Origin: DASSSY01 sp035708205
Lineage (GTDB): Bacteria > Bacteroidota > Bacteroidia > Chitinophagales > Chitinophagaceae
Length of the DNA: 64,000 bases
Assembly (NCBI GenBank): GCA_035708205.1
Contig: DASSSY010000002.1
Location: forward strand, 62,001 to 126,000
Direction of reading: 5' to 3'
In this document: piece after piece, positions 51,932 through 59,826 of the stretch
How the letters are laid out: every line of letters begins with the position of its first letter
Numbering within the stretch: position 1 is the first letter of the stretch
Notes under the pieces: generated by a model
The model's database searches: none
What the model saw: the letters and a program-made list of their open reading frames with translations, nothing else
What the model was told of the DNA's origin: nothing
Made by a program: the position numbers and the translations under genes

Positions 51932-54127
51932 CTATTCTACCGGCGCTTCCTGTTGTTCGGAATGTAATCCTTCATGAATGAATTTTAGCTCCATCCAAAG
52001 CTTTTCGACGCTGATCATCTGGGTATTGGTCGGCGTTTGGGTGATAAAGCCGTTTAACGGGTAAGTTTCCGGAGCTGCCGTACCGTTCTCAATTTTTGTT
52101 GGCAACCGTTTGGCCATTTTCTTCGTAATTTCCCGGAACAGGTCGTCGCACGCGGACAGCAATTGCATATACTTTTCCTTTTCGGAAATGGGCACCGGGA
52201 AATCATCCAGTTCTGCTTCACTATTGAAATTGTTCAGTTCCCGCGTAATACGGACATTATGGGTCATCCAATAAAAAAACTGCTCATTTTCAGGCAGATG
52301 TCTCCTGCCTGGCTCCTTGACATAACGCGACAGAGAGTCGAAAGCATTGGCATTCAGCGTTTCGGCCAATCGTTTATGTCTCAGCCAGGGCTCCTGAAAA
52401 TTGCTGTAGAAAGTATTAATAAAATAGTGATAGTTGGCGAGGAAGGCATCATAGCGATACCGGGGAAACATATCCTTATCCCAGGTCGGCAACAATAAAA
52501 AACCCGCGGCTATGGCGATTGCCGAACCGATTAAGGTGCCGCTCAGCCGTAAGGTCATCAGGCCGGTAAGCGTTTTGCCCGCATCCGGCTCAAGAGACAG
52601 GATACCCACCAGCATTAGCGTAATAAAGAAAGCGGCAACAGCATAATTTTTCCGGAGATAATAGACCAATCCTACCGAACTCACGAAAACCAAAACAACC
52701 TTGGACACTACCGGGAAGGGGATTTGCAGAAATGCCGTACCGATAACGATGCCCGATATGGTCCCTAAACTTCGTTGCAGCCCCTTTTTCAGGGTAGCGC
52801 CAAAATAAGGCTGGGCGACAATGATGGTTGTAAAGGTGATCCAATAACCGTGATTTTTAAAGAACATGACGGCCAACAATGCCGCCAGCATCAATGACAA
52901 GCCAATGCGAAACGCATACCTCGTGGTCATGCTGTTATAGTTGACCAGTTGCTTCAAATTGCTGCGCAGATATCTGGGATGCAGGATTTGCAGGGTCTGG
53001 GCAAATGAATAAGACTGGATGACCCTTTTTTCTCCCAAAGTATTATCCAGGAGATTAAGCGAGTGGCGTACCATTTTATCTACCCTGCCGGCATATAGAT
53101 AAATTTTCTCAACTACCTCCCGCACTTGTGGCACCTTCGTTTCAGAAGATTGCCTCAAGACCGCCACAATTTTCTGAAGCCTTTCCAAGCGGGATAAGAG
53201 CAATACCCTTTCTTCAGTTTTCAGGCCGATCAAATACTCGGACATCCGCTCGCCGATCTGCTGCAAGGCCCTGAACAAGCTAAAAACCTGCAAAGAAATA
53301 TGTCGTTCACGCTGATTAAAAATCGTGCCTACCGATTCGGCGATCTGGATGACATACATACTGACCAAAGCGGCGGATTTCCGTGATTGTGCCAGGATAT
53401 ATTCCGTGCCTTGGCTTGGGGTTAAAGCGTCAGATACGTTTTCAAATAAATACAATGAATCGTCAAGGCAGGTACGCACTTCTTTTTCCCTGAGATATAA
53501 GTCCCTTTCGGAGAGCCGAACCGATTTGCCGTCCCAGCCCTGGGCGGCGCCGGCGGCCAGTTGCGCCATCGCATTCCAGATGCTGGCAATCGTACTTCGG
53601 TAGGGTGTTCCGGTGCGGATGAACAGGAAGGTCACCAAGCCCACTACAATCGTCCAAAGCGAGCCCATTCCCACCCAAAAGCACCTGTCCCATAACACAT
53701 GAGCCTCCCTGACCGGATAAGCGCAGGCGATTATGTAAAAGATATAAACGCTCAGGGCCAGGCCCGTACCCCTGTCACCCAGATTTTTTAAAAGCACGCA
53801 GAAAAATCCGACGAGCAGCATGCCCAAAAGCATCAGCCATGGAATATTTCCTGCCAGGCTGCCCAAGAGGCAAAACGATACGGAAAACAAAGATGCCATG
53901 ACCAGCATCCTGATACGCTGGCCGATATTACCTTTCAGTTCAAAAAGGGAAACACATTCCGCCGCGATGGACATCCATTCGGCCTCAACGCGATGATTGG
54001 TCAGCAGGCCCCAAAGCAGAGGCATGGTAATGGAAATAGCCACCCGGAAGCCCCAGCGCATGCTGGACTCCCGGTAACTGACACGTAAACGCGTATTGAT
54101 AAAGTGGTACGATTGCCGGAGATTCAT
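51932..54127 (-). CDS. FUSC-family (YccS/YhfK-like) inner-membrane protein
   Basis: A 731-residue protein with two sets of about five to six membrane helices (residues about 25-170 and 395-530). A long helical soluble domain lies between them, and a C-terminal soluble tail follows. Duplicate FUSC-type motifs occur in the second set: FFKNHGYWITFTTIIVAQPY, TLKKGLQRSLGTISGIVIGT. Such proteins resemble fusaric-acid/aromatic-acid efflux components and YccS; transport activity is not shown for most of them. No membrane-fusion partner gene is adjacent. It is divergent from aroC. Confidence 0.88.
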   Translation of the reverse strand: MNLRQSYHFINTRLRVSYRESSMRWGFRVAISITMPLLWGLLTNHRVEAEWMSIAAECVSLFELKGNIGQRIRMLVMASLFSVSFCLLGSLAGNIPWLMLLGMLLVGFFCVLLKNLGDRGTGLALSVYIFYIIACAYPVREAHVLWDRCFWVGMGSLWTIVVGLVTFLFIRTGTPYRSTIASIWNAMAQLAAGAAQGWDGKSVRLSERDLYLREKEVRTCLDDSLYLFENVSDALTPSQGTEYILAQSRKSAALVSMYVIQIAESVGTIFNQRERHISLQVFSLFRALQQIGERMSEYLIGLKTEERVLLLSRLERLQKIVAVLRQSSETKVPQVREVVEKIYLYAGRVDKMVRHSLNLLDNTLGEKRVIQSYSFAQTLQILHPRYLRSNLKQLVNYNSMTTRYAFRIGLSLMLAALLAVMFFKNHGYWITFTTIIVAQPYFGATLKKGLQRSLGTISGIVIGTAFLQIPFPVVSKVVLVFVSSVGLVYYLRKNYAVAAFFITLMLVGILSLEPDAGKTLTGLMTLRLSGTLIGSAIAIAAGFLLLPTWDKDMFPRYRYDAFLANYHYFINTFYSNFQEPWLRHKRLAETLNANAFDSLSRYVKEPGRRHLPENEQFFYWMTHNVRITRELNNFNSEAELDDFPVPISEKEKYMQLLSACDDLFREITKKMAKRLPTKIENGTAAPETYPLNGFITQTPTNTQMISVEKLWMELKFIHEGLHSEQQEAPVE

Positions 54128-54287
54128 AAACCTTATCGCAAGTTAGGATATTTTCGTTGAGTTATCCCGCGTCCTGTAAAGAGAAGGGCCATGAAGACGT
54201 TTTTATATTTTAAACGCCGGGTGGGCTTCTTTCCCGGACATTTTTGTTTACTTTCGGCATTGGATTACGAAACCATTCATCATTCTC

Positions 54288-55268
54288 ATGAATACCTTTG
54301 GCAGATATTTCAGGGTCAGTGTTTTTGGCGAATCGCATGGCCATGCCGTAGGCGTGGTTTTAGATGGTGTACCCGCCGGCATACCGGTAAATGTTGACGA
54401 TTTTCTACCCGATCTGCAACGCCGCAAAGGCGGCCAGCAAAAAGGCACTACACCACGGCAGGAAACAGACCAGCCCATTCTTCAAACGGGGATTTTTAAC
54501 GGGCATACAACCGGTGCACCGCTGGTCATTTATTTTGAGAATAACAATATCCGTCCCGAAGCCTATGCACAGCAAAAGGCCATTCCCCGTCCGGGTCATG
54601 TGGATTTTGTCGCTCATCAAAAATTCCGGGGTTTTGAAGATTTTCGCGGCAGCGGCATGTTCAGTGCCCGGCTCACGGTGGGAATTGTGGCCGCAGGAGT
54701 TATCGCCAAAAAGATTATACGCCAAAAATTGCCGCAATCTTCTGTTTCCATAAATGCCAAAGTTACAGAAGTGGGTGGCCATGCCGATATCGAAACGGGT
54801 TTACAAAAAGCTATTGAACTGAAAGACAGTGTGGGGGGGATTATCGAATGCCGGACAGAAGGATTGCCTGTCGGATTGGGCGAACCTTTTTGGGACAGTA
54901 TGGAATCCTTATTGGCTCATGCGCTATTTGCCATTCCGGCAGTAAAAGGGGTGGAATTTGGCGCGGGTTTTGCGGCCGCTAAAATGACGGGAACAGAGCA
55001 TAACGATTCTATCATTAATGCAAAAGGGCAAACCGCCACAAATCATGCCGGTGGGATTGTCGGTGGTCTGAGCAATGGCAATCCTTTAGTGTTCAGAATT
55101 GTAGTAAAACCAGCCTCCTCCACTCCGAAACCGCAACAATCATGGAATTGGGAAAGCCAACAAATTGAAGAGTTTTCTGTCAAGGGACGCCATGATTTAT
55201 GTGTGGCGCTTAGAGCACCGGTCATTGTGGAAGCCATGACCGCCATTATTTTGGCTGATCTGATATAA
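54288..55268 (+). CDS. aroC: Chorismate synthase
   Basis: A 326-residue protein. The GRYFRVSVFGESHGHAVGV motif at residues 5-23, PRPGHVDFVAHQKFRG near 103 and FRGSGMFSARLTVGIVAAG near 117 identify the enzyme. It converts EPSP to chorismate with reduced FMN. It is a little shorter than the usual 350-390 residues, and the RxSG(M/H)FSxRLT segment is the variant seen in some anaerobes and Bacteroidota instead of the more common GGRSSARET. The C-terminal RHDLCVALRAPVIVEAMTA is intact, so the gene looks functional. Confidence 0.95.
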   Translation: MNTFGRYFRVSVFGESHGHAVGVVLDGVPAGIPVNVDDFLPDLQRRKGGQQKGTTPRQETDQPILQTGIFNGHTTGAPLVIYFENNNIRPEAYAQQKAIPRPGHVDFVAHQKFRGFEDFRGSGMFSARLTVGIVAAGVIAKKIIRQKLPQSSVSINAKVTEVGGHADIETGLQKAIELKDSVGGIIECRTEGLPVGLGEPFWDSMESLLAHALFAIPAVKGVEFGAGFAAAKMTGTEHNDSIINAKGQTATNHAGGIVGGLSNGNPLVFRIVVKPASSTPKPQQSWNWESQQIEEFSVKGRHDLCVALRAPVIVEAMTAIILADLI

Positions 55269-55672
55269 ATTTATTGTTTAAACCGTATCCATTCGAGCCG
55301 ACATTCGGGCTCTTCTGGATGCCCTTCGCTAACAGCACGAACAGCAGTATTATTAGAAATTGGGGATTAGGGAATAGGAATTGGGGATTGGGAGTGATGA
55401 GTGCGAACTCTTGCCTTTGTGGTTGCTGTGGCTTTTCTTAAAAAAATGAGTTGTTTTTACTGAAACATTAAGGCCGCTTCGCGGCTTCTTTCCCCCTGTG
55501 GTTGCGTGTCCTCACCAACCACAATCATACAAGCATTTCGGCTTTGCGAAAACGTTGCGCCTTGGCGCGAAATACTCTTTTATTTTCCGAATATTGTCTT
55601 TACTTCTCGCTGGGAGGCAATGTCTGAACGGTACCAATGTTTGGATAAAAATTGGACTTTAAACACAAAACG
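55269..55672. other. Repeat-containing intergenic region
   Basis: About 400 bp. It contains GGGATT/GGAATT-type low-complexity repeats near 55355-55400, one copy of a TTGTTTTTACT...ATTAAGG repeat at 55451-55473, and a CTTGGCGCGAAA stretch near 55562, like those seen in 56480-56640. No gene. Confidence 0.6.
55451..55473 (+). repeat. Interspersed repeat, copy 1
   Basis: This 23-bp segment (TTGTTTTTACTGAAAC then ATTAAGG) matches 56491-56513 with two mismatches. Both copies are followed by related GC-richer text, CCGCTTCGCGGC here and ACGCTTTGCGCC there. Confidence 0.7.
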
Positions 55673-56238
55673 ATGCAGGTAATACAAACTATTCAAAACA
55701 GGATTTATGAAATCAGGGGAGAGCGGGTCATGTTAGACAGGGATTTGGCTGCTCTTTATGAAGTAGAAACAAGGGTTTTTAATCAGCGGTGAAACGCAAT
55801 ATTAAGCGATTCCCGGAAGATTTTATGTTTCAGCTTACTAAGCAGGAATGGGAAAACTTACGGATGCAGGTTGAAGCATTGGAACAACAGAATAATTCTT
55901 TAACATCACAAATTGTGATCTTAAACGGAAAGAGAGGACAGCACACAAAATATTTGCCCTATGTTTTTACAGAGCAGGGCGTAGCGATGTTGAGCGGGAT
56001 TCTTAATAGTGAGCGGGCAATAAATATGAACATTGCTATCATGAGGGCATTCGGGGAACTACGCAGAGTTTTGTTGCAACAAATAGACATCAAAGAACAG
56101 CTAAAGCTTATCCAGGAGCGGTTGACGGAACATGATGTCCAGCTCAACCAAATTTATGACAGTATTGAAAACCTCTTAGATGACAAAGCCATACAACGGA
56201 ATTGGGACAACCGCGAAAGAATTGGCTTTAAAAAGTAA
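55673..56238 (+). pseudogene. ORF6N-domain protein gene with single-base frameshift
   Basis: Reading from the ATG at 55673 gives the start of an ORF6N domain: IYEIRGERVMLDRDLAALYE, then VETRVFNQR and a stop at 55790. One base is missing relative to the family sequence NQAVKRN (an extra G after 55786 restores it). From 55789 the second frame continues as KRNIKRFPEDFMFQLTKQEW, the GQHTKYLPYVFTEQGVAMLS block, and a C-terminal helical region with an IRERIG-like end. With the base restored the product would have about 188 residues. ORF6N domains are associated with phage and mobile-element regulators of the KilA-N/BRO class. Either a recent inactivation or an assembly error explains the break. Confidence 0.85.
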
Positions 56239-56250
56239 GACAGAGATTGG

Positions 56251-56348
56251 GAATTGGCAGAAAATTTGCGTCTTTGCGTGAAACACGCCTATGTTACCAT
56301 TACGATTATCCGTTCTCCTTACCAACATTCAATTCCTGAAAGTATTCT
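56251..56348. repeat. Duplicated ~100-bp segment, copy A
   Basis: Aligns with 56607-56706 at roughly 85% identity by eye, starting GAATTGGCAGAAAATTTGCG and ending in ATTCAATTCCTGAAAGTATTCT. Copy A is non-coding. Its right half resembles the 3' coding end of the NAD(P)H-binding gene. Confidence 0.8.
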
Positions 56349-56490
56349 ATCTGGTCGTAGGGTTTCCTCTACGACCCAAACATAATCATAACATATCTTG
56401 TTGGTCTCAGCGAGACACTAAGACCAGTGTGACTTTAAAAAGTAAACCGGCTTTGCTCCTTTGTTGTGACCACCGTTTTAAAAAATACAG

Positions 56491-56513
56491 TTGTTTTTAC
56501 TAAACCATTAAGG
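56491..56513 (+). repeat. Interspersed repeat, copy 2
   Basis: Second copy of the TTGTTTTTACT...ATTAAGG segment at 55451-55473. Confidence 0.7.
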
Positions 56514-56606
56514 ACGCTTTGCGCCTTGGCGGGAAACATTCTCTTTGTGACCGCTGTGCCTCCGTGAGAAATTATCAGGAATCGGAGATTAGGAAATAGG
56601 GGTTAA

Positions 56607-56706
56607 GAATTGGCAGAAAATTTGCGCCTTTGCGTGAAACACGCCTTATATGGCCATTACGTTTATTCGTTCTCCCCACCAGCATTCAATTCCTCAAAAT
56701 ATTCTT
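56607..56706. repeat. Duplicated ~100-bp segment, copy B
   Basis: Counterpart of 56251-56348. Its right part (56663-56706) is the last 14 codons and stop of the minus-strand NAD(P)H-binding gene, so the duplication includes real coding sequence. Confidence 0.8.
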
Positions 56707-57526
56707 TAAGGGAATGGTTACCATATTTTGGTGCGACCATTTCATGGGTCAACACCGTCATCAAAAACTCAAGTGGGCCATAAGTCTTACTGCTACTAAA
56801 CGTGCGCAGCAATCCTAATATCCCTTTACACAACCAATCAGGGATGTGCATTATTTTTTCTTTTTTTCCTAAAACAGAAAAGGCCAATCGCGCAATATCA
56901 TTGAAAGTATAAACCTCCGGGCCGCCAAGGCTTAGTTCTTTCTCATCCGATGAGATAGCCGCCACACATGCTTTGGCCAGATCGGCCCCGTGTATAGGAT
57001 TAATATGACATTGGCCGTTGCCAAACAAATAGATCCTACCTTTCTTTGCCATGTCAAAAAACTCGCCCATGTCTGAAAAATAACCATTGGGACGCACCAC
57101 AGCATAATTCATACCCGATGTTTTCAAGGCATCCACAAATTGCTCTTTGGCGGCACAAATTTTAATGTCACGAAATTCATTTCCCCGGAATACAGAAACA
57201 TATACAAACTTCCGGACACCATTTGCCTGCGCTTCTTTCAGCAAGTTCATATTGGCCTGGAAATCGACATCCATATAACTTAAGCCGTCTCTTTGCCTGG
57301 TAATGCCAACGGTTGAAATAACGGTATCGACGCCCAGGCAGACGTTTTTAATTGTTTGCGGCCTGGTCAGTTCAGCCTTAATAACCGCCAGCTTTTTATC
57401 CTCTCCGGCGATCCCGCTCAATTTATGTTCATTACGGATAATGATTTTTGTGTCAAAACCATTTTTCAATAATTCTTTAAGAACATATTGTCCCAAATAT
57501 CCCGTTGCACCCGCTAATAATATCAT
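56663..57526 (-). CDS. NAD(P)H-binding atypical SDR (NmrA-like)
   Basis: A 287-residue protein from the ATG at 57526. The nucleotide-binding motif ILLAGATGYLGQYVLKELL is at residues 2-20, and a downstream VDTVISTVGITRQRDGLSY block and YVSVFRGNEF are typical of atypical SDRs related to NmrA and complex I assembly factors. YAVVRPNGYFSDM and INPIHGADLA are further conserved blocks. It has no classical YxxxK set in the usual place, so it may be a redox sensor or an enzyme of unknown substrate. The final 14 codons lie in a duplicated segment. An upstream TTG at 57535 is less likely as start. Confidence 0.88.
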   Translation of the reverse strand: MILLAGATGYLGQYVLKELLKNGFDTKIIIRNEHKLSGIAGEDKKLAVIKAELTRPQTIKNVCLGVDTVISTVGITRQRDGLSYMDVDFQANMNLLKEAQANGVRKFVYVSVFRGNEFRDIKICAAKEQFVDALKTSGMNYAVVRPNGYFSDMGEFFDMAKKGRIYLFGNGQCHINPIHGADLAKACVAAISSDEKELSLGGPEVYTFNDIARLAFSVLGKKEKIMHIPDWLCKGILGLLRTFSSSKTYGPLEFLMTVLTHEMVAPKYGNHSLKEYFEELNAGGENE

Positions 57527-57590
57527 GGTCCCCAATTATTGTTTTCCAGATTTAAATACCAACACAAGGTACACAAATCCTCTATTTAAC

Positions 57591-57632
57591 CGGTATATAT
57601 ATACACTTGGGCATGGTTAAATGTATATACCG
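57591..57632. repeat. Inverted repeat CGGTATATA / TATATACCG
   Basis: Perfect 9-bp arms (57591-57599 and 57624-57632) with a 24-bp spacer. Confidence 0.7.
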
Positions 57633-57712
57633 CTTCTGCTTTGGTCGTAGGTCAGCCGTCAGCTGGCATAGAGCCTTCAAAGCGTTGCTTCCGCATGTTA
57701 CAAAGCTTACAG

Positions 57713-57739
57713 TCAGATGTCATTGCCATAGACATCTGA
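57713..57739. repeat. Inverted repeat TCAGATGTC / GACATCTGA
   Basis: Perfect 9-bp arms (57713-57721 and 57731-57739) with a 9-bp spacer; it could form a hairpin in RNA or serve as a dimeric operator. Confidence 0.75.
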
Positions 57740-57986
57740 AATGCCTGGCTAAAGGGTCATCAGATTCCAAAGGGATGATCCATGAGAGACCATGTCGTAT
57801 AAGGCTAAAAATAGTATGACCGCGTCTTTTAATGGGATATTTACTGAAAAACATGAAAAAGGCCTTTCAGAAAAGTTATGGAAACGACAAAATAAGCTCC
57901 GGCACCGGAAAATTCATTAAACCGCGAACAAGGCTAAAAGTCTATCATCTTATGAAAGGCCTTTGAAAACACTAAAATTATCTGTT

Positions 57987-58466
57987 ATGAAAAAGATCAT
58001 CACACTTACCTTTCTTTCCCTTTTTTTAATGGGTGGGGCAGGTTTCGCCAATGCACAAGGTCGCGGACATCAACAACGCGAACACCATCATCAGACCCGG
58101 AATGATCATGGCCGTGACCAATATCGCCAGGTCAACAGGCATGCCGACCGGCATCAGTATGCTCATTATCGCCACCATGATGCCGGAAGATATTACAGCC
58201 ACAGGGAAAAGGCTTACCGGAGTTATGTTCGTCGTTATCATAAACCTTATCGCGACTATGATCGCTGGTATTATGCCCCTAGGTTCTACCACCATGATGG
58301 ATACGTGTATTTCCCCGGCTATCACACTTACTATGATCCTTATCGCCGCGTATATATTTACCGGGATCGTGACCGGTGGGTTCCGACGCCATCCATGCCA
58401 AGCCTGCTGGTGGGCGTCAACTTGGGTAATGTCCGTGTTCAGTTTATGAGCAGGCTGCCTTTCTAA
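57987..58466 (+). CDS. Exported His/Tyr/Arg-rich protein
   Basis: A 159-residue protein from the ATG at 57987. Signal peptide to about residue 24 (FANAQG). The mature part up to residue 125 is unusually rich in His, Tyr, Arg and Asp, for example QQREHHHQTRNDHGRDQYR and HRHHDAGRYYSHREKAYR. The C-terminal 25 residues (MPSLLVGVNLGNVRVQF) are hydrophobic and ordered. The many histidines suggest metal binding or a pH-sensitive surface coat. I do not recognise a family. Its composition makes long false frames on the same stretch. A longer start at 57963 is a TTG. Confidence 0.75.
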   Translation: MKKIITLTFLSLFLMGGAGFANAQGRGHQQREHHHQTRNDHGRDQYRQVNRHADRHQYAHYRHHDAGRYYSHREKAYRSYVRRYHKPYRDYDRWYYAPRFYHHDGYVYFPGYHTYYDPYRRVYIYRDRDRWVPTPSMPSLLVGVNLGNVRVQFMSRLPF

Positions 58467-58470
58467 AGCA

Positions 58471-58510
58471 TGACAAAGGAAATCCCGGAAAGCCGGGATT
58501 TCCTTTGTCA
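58471..58510. terminator. Bidirectional terminator between convergent genes
   Basis: TGACAAAGGAAATCCCGG and its exact complement form an 18-bp stem around the AAAG loop. It lies between the ends of the genes at 58466 and 58534. Confidence 0.8.
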
Positions 58511-58533
58511 ATAAAGCGCGGGCAATACCGTAT

Positions 58534-59100
58534 TTAATCAATCCGGGTAAACTGCACCAGCAATTCTTCCTGCAAGGTCTGTCCTTTATCCTCGTTATAC
58601 CATTTTTGCAATGCGATCTTTATCTCATCCTGATCCGCGTTCCGGGTCAACAGGTCCGTATAAATCTTTTGGCAGGCGACCGGCCTTGGGCCCCAGGCAA
58701 ACAAATCGGTGTTCGCCGAATTCCGTACCACCAGCTTTGGAATGGACTTAGATCCATTGGTCAGGTATTGGTTTATGGAAAACGGCTCACTGTCGCGTAA
58801 TTCATACCGGATGCTGATCAAAGGGTTCACCTTGCTGAGCAATTCTATAAAAGGCACGCTGTGCGCCGCATCGCCACACCATGGTTCGGTAATGACCAGC
58901 CAGCTTTGTGCGGACCGGATGCCTTTAACCCGGTTTACCAAGGCTTCGGACAACCGCCCGTTTTTCAGCCACCGGTTCATACGCGACCAGTTCAATTGCA
59001 CATAGTTCAGGTAATCCGGTTGGTCATAAGGCGCTTGTTGCGCAGATAGCGGTTGATCGGCAATAGATTTGAAATATTGACAATAGGCGGGGAAATTCAT
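58534..59100 (-). CDS. Thioredoxin-fold protein with single active-site cysteine
   Basis: A 188-residue protein of the Thioredoxin_9-like group. The thioredoxin motif occurs as VITEPWCGDAAHSVPF near residue 72, i.e. only the first Cys of the usual CxxC is present. SIPKLVVRN near 123 is the cis-proline region. The C-terminal helix is acidic. A single-cysteine variant can act as a monothiol reductase or in a bacillithiol system, for which bshC is present in the window. That link is inference. No signal peptide is visible, so it is cytoplasmic. Confidence 0.82.
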   Translation of the reverse strand: MNFPAYCQYFKSIADQPLSAQQAPYDQPDYLNYVQLNWSRMNRWLKNGRLSEALVNRVKGIRSAQSWLVITEPWCGDAAHSVPFIELLSKVNPLISIRYELRDSEPFSINQYLTNGSKSIPKLVVRNSANTDLFAWGPRPVACQKIYTDLLTRNADQDEIKIALQKWYNEDKGQTLQEELLVQFTRID

Positions 59101-59224
59101 GTTTGGAAAGGTTTGAAATAGATTGCAAGTTCTGCAAAAGCTTTGATATTAGGTTTTTCTTTAGAAATTTATTAATTTTCCATCTGAAAAGGATAAAACC
59201 GGCGTGATTTAAAAAACGACTTCA

Positions 59225-59653
59225 ATGATCACAAAACCATTCACCATTCTAACTTTAGCGTTGGCTTTAGGTTCCACCGGAACTTTTGCGCAGACCGCTA
59301 CAAAAGTATCGCGACAAGACACAACGGAGGCGACTAAAATTTTCCGTTTCGTTGATCAGCAACCTAACCCCAAGGGTGGTCAGCAAGCTTTCCAGGAATA
59401 CCTGGAAAAGCATGTTCAGTATCCCAAAATGGCAATAGAAAATAATATCCAGGGGCGCGTCATCATACAGTTTATCGTTACCGAAGAAGGTAAATTGTCC
59501 GATTTTGTCATTTTGAAGGACATTGGCGGCGGCTGTGGCGAGGCCGTCAGGAAGGTACTTGAAGAATACCCTTATACCTGGACACCGGGAAAAACTAATG
59601 GAAAACCGGTAAAATCGTATTTTGTCGTGCCCTTTACGTTCAGCATGCGGTAA
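59225..59653 (+). CDS. Periplasmic TonB C-terminal domain protein
   Basis: A 142-residue protein. Signal peptide to about residue 22 (GTFAQ). The mature part holds a TonB C-terminal domain: PKGGQQAFQEYLEKHVQYPK, NIQGRVIIQFIVTEEGKLSD and VRKVLEEYPYTWTPGKTNGK ending in FTFSMR. Classical TonB has an N-terminal membrane anchor and a proline-rich spacer; both are absent here, so it is a free periplasmic domain. Such proteins are common in Bacteroidota and their energising partner is unclear. Confidence 0.88.
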   Translation: MITKPFTILTLALALGSTGTFAQTATKVSRQDTTEATKIFRFVDQQPNPKGGQQAFQEYLEKHVQYPKMAIENNIQGRVIIQFIVTEEGKLSDFVILKDIGGGCGEAVRKVLEEYPYTWTPGKTNGKPVKSYFVVPFTFSMR

Positions 59654-59772
59654 AAAATCCTATACTATTTTCAATACGCGTTAAAATGCAGGAAGCGTTT
59701 TGTTAATTATCCGGGTATTCAAATGGTATCATTTGATATCCGAATACAATATCCTGATTTGAAATTCCATGA

Positions 59773-59800
59773 AAAAGGCGCTTCAACCGAAGCGCCTTTT
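59773..59800. terminator. Bidirectional terminator between TonB-domain gene and secDF
   Basis: AAAAGGCGCTTC and GAAGCGCCTTTT form a 12-bp stem around AACC. Confidence 0.85.
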
Positions 59801-59826
59801 GGGATATTAAACGTATGCACTGCCGC

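Larger units (their letters stand above)
56239..56662. other. Repeat-rich intergenic region
   Basis: About 420 bp holding copy A of a ~100-bp duplicated segment (56251-56348), the second TTGTTTTTACT repeat (56491-56513), a CTTTGCGCCTTGGCGGGAAAC stretch cut here for length, and the beginning of copy B (from 56607). No gene was recognised. Confidence 0.65.
57527..57986. other. Intergenic region rich in inverted repeats
   Basis: About 460 bp without a supported gene between divergent genes. It contains inverted repeats at 57591-57632 and 57713-57739 and two copies of the palindrome AAAGGCCTTT near 57859 and 57955. Confidence 0.6.

Noticed and set aside
55270..56660. CRISPR array
   Set aside because: Repeats are few, unevenly spaced and of different lengths; there are no regular spacers and no cas genes.
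58026..58541. Open frames on both strands overlapping the His/Tyr-rich gene
   Set aside because: They reflect the biased codon composition of the real gene. Only the 57987 frame has a signal peptide, and the minus frame runs through the terminator at 58471-58510.
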